Source: Megaleporinus macrocephalus
Taxonomy: Eukaryota; Chordata; Actinopteri; Characiformes; Anostomidae
Length of the DNA stretch: 64,000 bases
Assembly (NCBI GenBank): GCA_021613375.1
Contig: CM038703.1
Location: 56,897,257 to 56,961,256, forward strand
Direction of reading: 5' to 3'
Position numbers and translations under genes: made by a program. Under the pieces are notes generated by a model. The model worked only from the letters and a program-made list of their open reading frames with translations. It was not told where the DNA came from and made no database searches. Every line of letters starts with the position of its first letter. Within the stretch, counting starts at the first letter, position 1. This document shows positions 27,063 through 42,300 of this stretch, piece after piece.

Positions 27063-27309
27063 TCTCTGACTCTCAGTGTGTGTGCTGTTAGTCAGTGTGT
27101 TGCGTTAGGGGCAGGTTTGACGTGTCGGAGAGGAAAATGAGGAAAAAAGTGTTTTTCCGTTTGTGTTGAAATCGTTAGATGTTCCTCAGGAAGTGAGACA
27201 CACTGAGCACCAGAACACAAGAACCTCAGACACACTCCACAGCAGAGTCACACTCAGCTCTCCTGGAAAAGAAGAGGGTGGACAAACTCTAAAGGTCTGA
27301 AGGTCTGAG
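27063..27309 (+). promoter_or_regulatory. Putative promoter and 5' UTR of the CD300/pIgR-like gene
   Basis: About 250 bases of unique sequence between the CA array and the first ATG. It contains AGGAAGTGAGA near 27188, close to the consensus of ETS/PU.1 myeloid factors, and purine-rich GAGGAAAATGAGGAAA near 27130. No clear TATA box was seen and the transcription start cannot be placed from sequence. Confidence 0.35.
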
Positions 27310-27349
27310 ATGTTCCTGATGGTTCCTGTGGTTCTTCTCCTGGTGCCAG
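27310..27349 (+). CDS. Exon 1: signal peptide
   Basis: ATG followed by a hydrophobic leader (MFLMVPVVLLLVP) ending in phase 1 at a GTACGT donor. A 40-nt leader exon in phase 1 is usual for Ig-superfamily receptors. This ATG is chosen because the leader joins in frame to the first V domain. Confidence 0.8.
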
Positions 27350-30300
27350 GTACGTTCTCCTCTCTCCAGCTGGAAACTCCACAGATCCAAACTGAACTGA
27401 GGCTTTCAGAAGATCATGTAGACGTATTAACTCCACTGTGTAAGAGTCTGAGCTGAGAGTGTAAGAGTGTTTATCTGATCAGCAAGTGTCTGATCACCGG
27501 TATGAACAGCAGATCTGATTAGAACAGATGTAAATAATCAGACATACAATACAAAGTAAGATGAATATGTTATTGTGAGAGAAGTAGATCAGATCTTGAT
27601 CCAGTTTGAAGAACAAAGTTAGGTTCCAGATTTCTCCTGGACGCCCCAGACATTGTATGAATGTGTTCAGTTCCTTCAGCAGCAAATCTTGATTTATCTT
27701 AATGAAGTACTGAGCAGTCAAAGCAGGTATTAGATGAGAACTGATAATAATACTGGGTTGTTTAGGAGAAGCTTGGAAAGAGTTAAATAAACACACTGAC
27801 ATATGAAAAACACTACTTACTCTATTAATACTGATTAATATTTAATAATAAAGTGTAAAACACTACTTACTCTATTAATACTGATTAATATTGAATAATA
27901 AAGTGTAAAAGTATTATTTACTCTATTAATACTGATTAATATTTAATAATAAAGTGTAAAAGCACTACTTACTCTATTAATACTGATTAATATTTAATAA
28001 TAAAGTGTAAAAGCTCTACTTACTCTATTAATACTGTTTAATATTTAATAATAAAGTGTAAAAACTCTACTTACTCTATTAATACTGATTAATATTTAAT
28101 AATAAAGTGTAAAAGCTCTACTTACTCTATTAATACTGATTAATATTTAATAATAAAGTGTAAAAGATCTACTTACTCTATTAATACTGTTTAATATTTA
28201 ATAATAAAGTGTAAAAGCTCTACTTACTCTATTAATACTGATTAATATTAAATAATAAAGTGTAAAAGATCTACTTACTCTATTAATACTGATTAATATT
28301 TAATAATAAATTGTTTGTTGAGTAAATAATATCTAGTATGTAATACTGAGTGTGAAACTGAACTGTATGTGTTATAGAGTGAGTAAAGCCTGCTGTCTAA
28401 ACTATTAGAGTAAATAATTAAATAGAGTATTTATTACAACTGCTGTCGAGTTAATTACACTATAACTTTACATTAAAACCACTGACCACTAATATTAAAC
28501 CTGTAACTGATCAGCTTTGATATCAGTGCAGCATATATTAATATTAATATTAATGTATCTGTCAGACTGTAGTCTGTATTAGACTTGGACTAATGTGTAT
28601 TAGACTGGGACTAGCCTATATTAGACTGGGACTAGCCTGTATTAGACTTGGACTAATGTGTATTAGACTGGGACTAGCCTGTATTAGACTGGGACTAGCC
28701 TGTATTAGACTGGGACTAGCCTATATTAGACTGGGACTAGCCTGTATTAGACTGGGACTAGCCTGTATTAGACTGGGACTAGCCTATACTAGACTGGCAC
28801 TAGCCTGTATTAGACTGGGACTAGCCTGTATTAGACTGGGACTAGCCTGTATTAGACTGGGACTTGTCTGTATTAGACTGGGACTAGCCTATATTAGACT
28901 GGGACTAGCCTGTATTAGACTGGGACTAGCCTGTATTAGACTGGGACTTGTCTGTATTAGACTGGGACTAGCCTATATTAGACTGGGACTAGCCTGTATT
29001 AGACTGGGACTAGCCTATACTAGACTGGGACTAGCCTGTATTAGACTGGAATTAGCCTATACTAGACTGGGACTAGCCTGTATTAGACTGGGACTAGCCT
29101 ATATTAGACTGGGACTAGCCTGTATTAGACTGGGACTAGCCTATACTAGACTGGGACTAGCCTGTATTAGACTGGGACTAGCCTGTATTAGACTTGGACT
29201 AATGTGTATTAGACTGGGACTAGCCTGTATTAGACTGGGACTAGCCTGTATTAGACTGGGACTAGCCTATATTAGACTGGGACTAGCCTGTATTAGACTG
29301 GGACTAGCCTGTATTAGACTGGGACTAGCCTATACTAGACTGGCACTAGCCTGTATTAGACTGGGACTAGCCTGTATTAGACTGGGACTAGCCTGTATTA
29401 GACTGGGACTTGTCTGTATTAGACTGGGACTAGCCTATATTAGACTGGGACTAGCCTGTATTAGACTGGGACTAGCCTGTATTAGACTGGGACTTGTCTG
29501 TATTAGACTGGGACTAGCCTATATTAGACTGGGACTAGCCTGTATTAGACTGGGACTAGCCTATACTAGACTGGGACTAGCCTGTATTAGACTGGAATTA
29601 GCCTATACTAGACTGGGACTAGCCTGTATTAGACTGGGACTAGCCTATATTAGACTGGGACTAGCCTGTATTAGACTGGGACTAGCCTATACTAGACTGG
29701 GACTAGCCTGTATTAGACTGGAATTAGCCTATACTAGACTGGGACTAGCCTGTATTAGACTGGGACTAGCCTATATTAGACTGGGACTAGCCTGTATTAG
29801 ACTGGGACTTGTCTGTATTAGACTGGGACTAGCCTATATTAGACTGGGACTAGCCTATACTAGACTGGGACTAGCCTGTATTAGACTGGGACTAGCCTGT
29901 ATTAGACTGGGACTAGCCTATACTAGACTGGCACTAGCCTGTATTAGACTGGGACTAGCCTGTATTAGACTGGGACTAGCCTGTATTAGACTGGGACTTG
30001 TCTGTATTAGACTGGGACTAGCCTGTATTAGACTGGGACTAGCCTGTATTAGACTGGGACTAGCCTGTATTAGACTGGGACTAGCCTGTATTAGACTGGG
30101 ACTAGCCTATATTAGACTGGGACTAGCCTGTATTAGACTGGAATTAGCCTATACTAGACTGGGACTAGCCTGTATTAGACTGGGACTAGCCTATATTAGA
30201 CTGGGACTAGCCTGTATTAGACTGGGACTTGTCTGTATTAGACTGGGACTAGCCTATATTAGACTGGGACTAGCCTATACTAGACTGGGACTAGCCTGTA

Positions 30301-33300
30301 TTAGACTGGGACTAGCCTGTATTAGACTGGGACTAGCCTATACTAGACTGGGACTAGCCTGTATTAGACTGGGACTAGCCTGTATTAGACTGGGACTAGC
30401 CTATACTAGACTGGGACTAGCCTGTATTAGACTGTGACTAGCCTATACTAGACTGGGACTAGCCTGTATTAGACTGGGAACTGAAATACATTGTCCTGCT
30501 CCTGTGCAGGATGCTGTGGGCTGTGGACGGTGGACAGGTTGACGGTGAGACGTGGCGGTTCTGTTACTGTCCCCTGCCACTATAACTCCAGGTTCCGAGA
30601 GCAGGTGAAGTACTGGTGCAGAGGAAAGAGCTGGTACACCTGCGTTACTGTGAGACCCTCAGTGAAGGTCAGCATCATAGACCACCCGGCCGAGCAGGTG
30701 ACCACTCTGACCCTGACCGGCCTGCAGCTCAGAGACTCCGCACGCTACTGGTGCGCCATCAAACGCGGTGGAGTCCTGAGAACCGACATCAGAACCTCAC
30801 TGGAGCTGCAGGTGACTGAAGGTGGGAATAGAATGAGGTTCTGTTTAATGATTATTAAACGAGAACCGTTCTAACCAGAGATACAGAACACATACAGAAT
30901 GTAAAGAACATATACAGAACATACACAGAACACATACAGAACATACAGAACATATACAGAACATACATAGAACACATACAGAACATACAGAACGTAAAGA
31001 ACATATATAGAACATACACAGAACACATACAGAACATACAGAACATATAGAGAACATACACAGAACACATACAGAACATACACAGAACATACACAGAACA
31101 TAAACAGAACAAACAGAACATATACAGAACACATACAGAACATATACAGAACATACACAGAATATAAAAAGAACAAACAGAACATATACAGAACACATAC
31201 AGAACGTATACAGAACACTTATCGAACACATACAGAACACATACAGAACACATACAGAACACTTACAGAACACATACAGAACACATACAGAACATATACA
31301 GAACACATACAGAACACGCACAGAACACATACAGAACATACACAGAACACATACAGAACATATACAGAACACATACAGAACATACACAGAAAACACACAG
31401 AACATACACAGAACATACACAGAACATATACAGAACACATACAGAACACATACAGAACATACACAGAAAACATACACAGAACACATACAGAACATACACA
31501 GAACATATACAGAACACATACAGAACACATACAGAACATACACATAAAACATACACAGAACACATACAGAACACATACAGAACATACACAGAACACATAC
31601 AGAACATATACAGAACACATACAGAACACATACAGAACATACACAGAAAACACACAGAACATACACAGAACATACACAGAACATATACAGAACACATACA
31701 GAACACATAAAGAACATATACAGAACATATACAGAACACATACAGAACACATACAGAACATACACAGAACACATACAGAACACATACAGAACACATAGAG
31801 AACACATACAGAACATAGACAGAACATACACAGAACATAAACAGAACAAACAGAACATATACAGAACACATACAGAACATATACAGAACATACACAGAAC
31901 ATAAACAGAACAAACAGAACATATACAGAACACATACAGAACGTATACAGAACACTGACAGAACACATACAGAACACATACAGAACATATACAGAACACT
32001 TACAGAACACATACAGAACACATACAGAACATATACAGAACACTTATCGAACACATACAGAACACATACAGAACATATACAGAACACTTGCAGAACGTAT
32101 ACAGAACACTTACAGAACACATACAGAACACATACAGAACACTGACAGAACACATACAGAACACATACAGAACATATACAGAACACTTACAGAACACATA
32201 CAGAACACATACAGAACGTATACAGAACACTTATCGAACACATACAGAACACATACAGAACATATACAGAACACTTGCAGAACGTATACAGAACACTTAC
32301 AGAACACATACAGAACACATACAGAACACTTACAGAACACATACAGAACACATACAGAACATATACAGAACACATACAGAACACGCACAGAACACATACA
32401 GAACATACACAGAACACATACAGAACATATACAGAACACATACAGAACATACACAGAAAACACACAGAACATACACAGAACATACACAGAACATATACAG
32501 AACACATACAGAACACATACAGAACATACACAGAAAACATACACAGAACACATACAGAACATACACAGAACATATACAGAACACATACAGAACACATACA
32601 GAACATACACATAAAACATACACAGAACACATACAGAACACATACAGAACATACACAGAACACATACAGAACATATACAGAACACATACAGAACACATAC
32701 AGAACATACACAGAAAACACACAGAACATACACAGAACATACACAGAACATATACAGAACACATACAGAACACATAAAGAACATATACAGAACATATACA
32801 GAACACATACAGAACACATACAGAACATACACAGAACACATACAGAACACATACAGAACACATAGAGAACACATACAGAACATAGACAGAACATACACAG
32901 AACATAAACAGAACAAACAGAACATATACAGAACACATACAGAACATATACAGAACATACACAGAACATAAACAGAACAAACAGAACATATACAGAACAC
33001 ATACAGAACGTATACAGAACACTGACAGAACACATACAGAACACATACAGAACATATACAGAACACTTACAGAACACATACAGAACACATACAGAACATA
33101 TACAGAACACATACAGAACACGCACAGAACACATACAGAACATATACAGAACACATACAGAACATACACAGAAAACACACAGAACATACACAGAACAGAC
33201 ACAGAACATATACAGAACACATACAGAACAAATACAGAAAATATACAGAACACATACAGAACACATACAGAACACATACAGAACACATACAGAACATACA

Positions 33301-36300
33301 CAGAAAACATACAGAACACATACAGAACATACACAGAACACATACAGAACATATACAGAACATATACAGAACATACACAGAACATATACAGAACATATAC
33401 AGAACATACACAGAACATACAAAGAAAACATACAGAACATACACAGAACATATACAGAACACATACAGAACACATACAGAACATACACAGAACATATACA
33501 GAACACATACAGAACACATACAGAACATACACAGAAAACATACAGAACACATACAGAACATACACAGAACATACACAGAAAACATACAAAACACATACAG
33601 AAAATACACAGAACATACACAGAACACATACAGAACATACACAGAAAATACACAGAAAACATACAGAACACATACAGAACATACACAGAAAACATACAGA
33701 ACACATACAGAACATACACAGAACACATACAGAACACATATAGAACATACACAGAACATACACAGAAAACATACAAAACACATACAGAAAATACACAGAA
33801 CATACACAGAACACATACAGAACATACACAGAAAATACACAGAAAACATACAGAACATACACAGAAAATACACAGAACATACACAGAACATACACAGAAC
33901 ACATACAGAACATACACAGAAAATACACAGAACATACACAGAACATACACAGAACACATACAGAACACATACAGAAAATACACAGAAAATACACAGAACA
34001 TACACAGAACACATACAGAACATACACAGAACATACACAGAAAACATACAGAACATACACAGAACATACACAGAACACATACAGAACACATACAGAAAAT
34101 ACACAGAAAATACACAGAACATACACAGAACACATACAGAACATACACAGAACATACACAGAAAACATACAGAACACATACAGAACATACAAAGAAAATA
34201 CACAGAACATACACAGAACATACACAGAAAACACACAGAACATACACAGAACATACACAGAACATATACAGAACATACACAGAAAACATACAGAACACAT
34301 ACAGAACATACAAAGAAAATACACAGAACATACACAGAACATACACAGAAAACACACAGAACATACACAGAACATACACAGAACATACACAGAAAACATA
34401 CAGAACACATACAGAACATACAAAGAAAATACACAGAACATACACAGAACATACACAGAAAACACACAGAACATACACAGAACATACACAGAACATATAC
34501 AGAACACATACAGAACACATAAAGAACATATACAGAACATATACAGAACACATACAGAACACATACAGAACATACAAAGAACACATACAGAACACATACA
34601 GAACACATAGAGAACACATACAGAACATAGACAGAACATACACAGAACATAAACAGAACAAACAGAACATATACAGAACACATACAGAACATATACAGAA
34701 CATACACAGAACATAAACAGAACAAACAGAACATATACAGAACACATACAGAACGTATACAGAACACTGACAGAACACATACAGAACACATACAGAACAT
34801 ATACAGAACACTTACAGAACACATACAGAACACATACAGAACATATACAGAACACATACAGAACACGCACAGAACACATACAGAACATATACAGAACACA
34901 TACAGAACATACACAGAACAGACACAGAACATATACAGAACACATACAGAACAAATACAGAAAATATACAGAACACATACAGAACACATACAGAACATAC
35001 ACAGAACAAATAGAGAACACATACAGAACATACACAGAACACATACAGAACATATACAGAACATATACAGAACATACACAGAACATATACAGAACATATA
35101 CAGAACATACACAGAACATACAAAGAAAACATACAGAACATACACAGAACATATACAGAACACATACAGAACACATACAGAACATACACAGAACATATAC
35201 AGAACACATACAGAACACATACAGAACATACACAGAAAACATACAGAACACATACAGAACATACACAGAACATACACAGAAAACATACAAAACACATACA
35301 GAAAATACACAGAACATACACAGAACACATACAGAACATACACAGAAAATACACAGAAAACATACAGAACACATACAGAACATACACAGAAAACATACAG
35401 AACACATACAGAACATACACAGAACACATATAGAACATACACAGAACATACACAGAACATACACAGAAAACATACAAAACACATACAGAAAATACACAGA
35501 ACATACACAGAACACATACAGAACATACACAGAAAATACACAGAAAACATACAGAACACATACAGAACATACACAGAAAATACACAGAACATACACAGAA
35601 CACATACAGAACACATACAGAAAATACACAGAAAATACACAGAACATACACAGAACACATACAGAACATACACAGAACATACACAGAAAACATACAGAAC
35701 ACATACAGAACATACAAAGAAAATACACAGAACATACACAGAACATACACAGAACACACACAGAACACACACAGAACACATACAGAACACATACAGAACA
35801 CACACAGAACATACACAGAACATACACAGAACACATACAGAACACATACAGAACACATACAGAACATACACAGAACATATACAGAACACATACAGAACAC
35901 ATACAGAACATACACAGAACATATAAAGAACACATACAGAACATACACAGAACATACACAGAACATACACAGAACACATACAGAACACATACAGAACACA
36001 TACAGAACACACACAGAGCATACACAGAACACATACCGAACACATACAGAACACACACGGAACACACACAGAACATATACAGAACACGTACAGAACACGT
36101 ACAGAACACATACAGAACACATACAGAACATACACAGAACACATACAGAACACATACAGAACATACACAGAACACATACAAAACATACACAGAACACATA
36201 CAGAACACATACAGAACACATACAGAACATACACGGAACACATACAGAACACATACAGAACACATACAGAACACATACAGAACATACACAGAACACATAC

Positions 36301-39300
36301 AGAACACATACAGAACATACACAGAACACATACAGAACACATACAGAACATACACAGAACACATACAGAACACATACAGAACACATACAGAACATACACA
36401 GAACACATACAGAACACATACAGAACATACACAGAACATACACAGAACACATACAGAACACATACAGAACACATACAGAACATACACAGAACACATACAG
36501 AACACATACAGAACATACACAGAACACATACAGAACACACAGAACATACACAGAACATACACAGAACACATACAGAACACATACAGAACACATACAGAAC
36601 ATACACAGAACACATACAGAACACATACAGAACATACACAGAACATACACGGAACACATACAGAACACATACAGAACACATACAGAACATACACGGAACA
36701 CATACAAAACATACACAGAACACATACAGAACACATACAGAACACATACAGAACACATACAGAACATACACAGAACACATACAGAACATACACGGAACAC
36801 ATAGAGAACACATACAGAACATACACAGAACACATACAGAACATACACAAAACACATACAGAACATACACGGAACACATAGAGAACACATACAGAACATA
36901 CACAGAACACATACAGAACATACACAGAACACATACAGAACATACACAGAACACATACAGAACATACACGGAACACATACAGAACACATACAGAACACAT
37001 ACAGAACACATACAGAACATACACAGAACACATACAGAACACATACAAAACATACACAGAACACATACAGAACACATACAGAACACATACAGAACACATA
37101 CAGAACATACACAGAACACAGAGAGGTGAGATAACACGCTGGTCTCTGATTGGCTCACAGACGCGCCGGACCTGTGGGTCAGCAGCAGCGCGGTGTCTGG
37201 TTCCGAGGGCGGGAACGTGACTGTGCGGTGTTACTATAGCGACCGGCTGAAGGAGGAGGAGAAGAAGTGGTGTAGGAGTGGAGATCTGCACTCCTGCCAA
37301 TCACAGCAGGACATACAGGCGTCCCAGAATGCAGCGCTGCAGCTGGAGGACGAGGGTGGGGGCGTGTTCACGGTGACGCTGCTGGCTCTGCAGGCGGGCG
37401 CTGCTGGGTGGTACTGGTGTATGACTGGAGGAATACAGGCACCGGTCCACATCACCGTCTCCACAGCGCCCCCTACGCTGTACTACACAGGTACTACAAC
37501 ACCCCAACTCTAACACCAACAATAACCACAACACCAACCACAACAACAACACCCCAACACCAAAACCAACACTAACCACAACAACAAGACCCCAACACCC
37601 CAACACCAACACCCCAACACCAAAACCAACACTAACCACAACAACAACACCCCAACACCCCAACACCAACACCCCAACACCAAAACCAACACTAACCACA
37701 ACAACAACACCCCAACACCCCAACACCAACACCCCAACACCAAAACCAACACTAACCACAACAACAACACCAAAACCAACACTAACCACAACACCAACCA
37801 CAACATCAAGACCCCAACACCCCAACACCCCAACACCAAAACCAACACTAACCACAACACCAACCACAACAACAACACCCCAACACCCCAACACCAACAC
37901 CCCAACACCAAAACCAACATTAACCAGAACACCAACCACAACACCAACACCCCAACACCCCAACACCAAAACGAACACTAACCACAACACCAACAACAAC
38001 ACCAACACCCCAACACCAAAACTAACACTAACGACAACACCAACCACAACACCAAGACCCCAACACCAACACCCCAACACTAACACTAACCCCAACACAT
38101 CACCGTCTCCACAGCGCCCCGTACGCTCAACTACACAGGTACTACAACACCCCAACACCAACCCCAACACCCCAACACCAACACTATCCCCAACACCAAC
38201 ACTAACCCCAACACCAACACCAACACCCCAACACCAACACTAACCCCAACACCAACACCCCAGCACCAACACTAACCCCAACACATCATTGTCTCCACAG
38301 CGCCCCCTACGCTCAACTACACAGGTACTACAACACCCAACACTAACCCCAACACACCAACACTAACCCCAACACCAACCCCAACACCAGCACCCCAACC
38401 CCAACACCCCAACACCAACACTAACCCCAACACACCAACACTCACCCCAACACCAACACTAACACAAACCCCAACACATCACCGTCTCCACAGCGCCCCC
38501 TACGCTGAACTACACAGGTACTACAACACCCCAACACCAACACCCCAACACCAACACTAACGGGCGCTGCTGGGTGGTACGGATGTATGTCTGGGGGAAT
38601 ACAGGCACCGGTCCACATCACCGTCTCCACAGTGCCCCCTGCGGTGAACTACACAGGTACCCCAACACCCAACACCCCAAAACCAACAGCAACACCAACA
38701 CTAACCCCAACCCCAACACAAACACTAACCCCGACTCTACAGCGCCCCCCCCCCCCCACGCTGAACTATACAGGTACTACAACACCCCAACACTAACCCC
38801 AACACTAATCCCAACACTAACCCCAACACTAACACCCCAACACCAATACTAACCCCAACACCAACACCTCAACACCAACACTAACCCCAACACCAACGCA
38901 CCAACACTAACACCCAGACACCCCAACACCAATACTAACCCCAAAACCCCAACACCCCAACACAAACCGCAACACCAACACTAACCCCAACACATCACCA
39001 TCTCCACAGCGCCCCCTACGCTCAACTACACAGTTACTACAACACCCCAACACCAACCCTAACACCCCAACACCAACACTAACCCCAACACCAACACTAA
39101 CACCAACACCAACACTAACCCCAACACCAACCCCAACACCAACACCAACACCCCAGCACCAACACCAACACTAACCCCAACAAATCACCGTCTCCACAGC
39201 AGCCCCTACGCTCAACTACACAGGTACTACAACACCCCAACACCCCAACAGCAACACTAACCCCAACACACTAACACCAACCCCAACACCAACCCCAACA

Positions 39301-42300
39301 CCAGCACCCCAACACTAACCCCAACACCAACACTAACGGGCGCTGCTGGGTGGTACTGATGTATGACTGGAGGAATACAGGCACCGGTCCACATCACCGT
39401 CTCCACAGCGCCCCCTACGGTGAACTACACAGGTACCACAAAAACCCAACACCAAAACCAAGACCCCAACAACAACACCCCAACACCAACACTAACCCCA
39501 ACACATTACCGTCTCTGCAGCGCCCCATACGCTGAACTACACAGGTACTACAACACCCCAAGACTAACACCCAACACCCCAACACCCCAACACCAACACT
39601 AACCCCAACACTAACCCCAACACCAGCACCCCAACACCAACACTAACCCCAACACTAACGGGTGCTGCTGGGTGGTACTGCTGTATGACTGGTGGAATAC
39701 AGGCACCGGTCCACATCACCGTCTCCACAGCGCCCCCTATGCTGAGCTACACAGGTACTACAACACGCCAAAACCAACCCCAACACTAACACCCCAACAC
39801 CAACCCCAACACCAACCTCAACACTAATGCCAACACTAACACCAACACCAACACTCACCCCAACACCAACACCCCAACACCAACACTATCCCCAACACCC
39901 CAACACCAACACCCCAACACTAACACTAACCCCAACACATCACCGTCTCCACAGCGCCCCCTACACTCAACTACACAGGTAATACAACACCCCGACACTA
40001 ACCACAACATCAACACCCCAACACCAACACTAACCCCAACACCAACACCCCAACACCAACACACCAACACTAACCCCAACACCCCAACACTAACCACAAC
40101 ACCCCAACACCCCAACACCAACACTAACCACAACAAAAACCACAACACCAACACCCCAACACCAACACCCCAACACTAACCACAACACCAACACCCCAAC
40201 ACTAACCCCAAAACCCCAACACCAACACTAACCCCAACACATCACCGTCTCCACAGCGCCCCCTACACTCAACTACACAGGTACTACAACACCCCAACAC
40301 CAACATCCCAACACCAACACCAACACCAACACTAACCACAACACCAGCCACAACACCAACACTAACCCCAACACCCCAACACCAACACTAACCACAACAC
40401 CAACCACAACACCAACACCCCAACACTAACGGGCGCTGCTGGGTGGTACTGGTGTATGACTGGAGGAATACAGGCACCGGTCCATATCACTGTCTCCACC
40501 GCGCCCCCTACGCTCAACTACACAGGTACTACAACACCCCAACACTAACCACAACACACCAACACTCACCCCAATACCAACACTAACCCCAACACACCAA
40601 CACTAACCCCAACACCAACCCCAACACCAACCCCAACACCAGCACGCCAACCCCAACACCCCAACACCAACACTAACCCCAACACACCAACACTCACCCC
40701 AACACTAACACTAACACAAACCCCAACACATCACCGTCTCCACAGCGCCCCCTACGCTGAACTACACAGGTACTACAACACCCCAACACTAACACCAACA
40801 CCCCAACACCAACACTAACGGGCGCTGCTGGGTGGTACTGATGTATGACTGGGGGAATACAGGCACCGGTCCACATCACCGTCTCCACAGCGCCCCCTAC
40901 GCTCAACTACACAGGTACTACAACACCCCAACACCAACACCCCAACACCAACACTAATGGGCGCTGCTGGGTGGTACTGATGTATGACTGGGGGAATACA
41001 GGCACCGGTCCACATCACCGTCTCCACAGCGCCCCCTACGCTCAACTACACAGGTACCACAACACCCAACACCCCAAAACCAACAGCAACACCAACCCCA
41101 ACACCAACACTAACCCCAACACCAACACCAACACTAACCCCAACTCTACAGCGCCCCCCACGCTGAACTACACAGGTACTACAACACGCCAACGCTAACC
41201 CCAACACTAATCCCAACACTAACCCCAACACTAAACCCAACACTAACACCCCAACACCAACACCCCAACACCAATACTAACCCCAACACCAACACTTCAA
41301 CACCAACACTAACCCCAACACCAACGCACCAACACTAACACCCCAACACCAATACTAACCCCCAAACCCCAACACCCCAACACAAACCGCAACACCAACA
41401 CTAACCCCAACACATCACCGTCTCCACAGCGCCCCCTACGCTCAACTACACAGTTACTACAACACCCCAACCCCAACACCAACACTAACGGGCGCTGCTG
41501 GGTGGTACTGATGTATGACTGGAGGAATACAGGCACCGGTCCACATCACCGTCTCCACAGCACCCAACACTAACACCCCAACATCAATACTAACCCCAAC
41601 ACCAACACTTCAACACCAACACTAACCCCAACACCAACGCACCAACACTAACACCCCAACACCCCAACACCAATACTAACCCCAAAACCCCAACACCCCA
41701 ACAACAACACCCCAACACCAACACTAACCCCAACACATCACCGTCTCTGCAGCGCCCCATACGCTGAACTACACAGGTACTACAACACCCCAAGACTAAC
41801 ACCCAACACCCCAACACCAGCACCCCAACACCAACACCCCAACACCAACACTAACCCCAACACTAACGAGCGCTGCTGGGTGGTACTGATGTATGACTGG
41901 TGGAATACAGGCACCGGTCCACATCACCGTCTCCACTGCGCCCCCTATGCTGAGCTACACAGGTACTACAACACCCCAACACCAACCCCAACACTAACAC
42001 CCCAACACCAACCCCAACACCAACCTCAACACTAACGCCAACACTAACACCAACACCAACACTAACCCCAACACCACACCCCAACACCAACCCCAACACT
42101 AATCCCAATACACCAACACTAACCCCAACACCACAACACTAACCCCAACACTAACCCCCCAACACCAACACTAACACCAACACTAACCCCCCAACACCAA
42201 CACACCAACACTAACCCCAACACCCAACACTAACCCCAACACCCCAACACCAACACTACCCCAACCCTAACACTAACCTCAACACATCACCATCTCTACA

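Noticed and set aside
27494..27802. A 102-codon minus-strand frame in intron 1
   Set aside because: No recognisable domain, AT-rich, and contained in the unique start of an intron; not enough support for a gene.
28593..30437. A 614-codon plus-strand frame of CIRLGLA heptads
   Set aside because: It is the 21-bp intronic minisatellite. It is out of phase with exon 2 and has no upstream signal sequence or splice logic.
28570..30478. CRISPR-like appearance (many short identical repeats)
   Set aside because: There are no unique spacers between the repeats; units abut directly. The host is eukaryotic.
32330..37300. A 1656-codon minus-strand open frame rich in Cys, Val, Phe, Tyr, and similar frames of 1363, 874 and 766 codons
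   Set aside because: They are the 11-bp intronic minisatellite read in different frames. The unit has no stop on that strand; composition is fully explained by the repeat and no domain is present.
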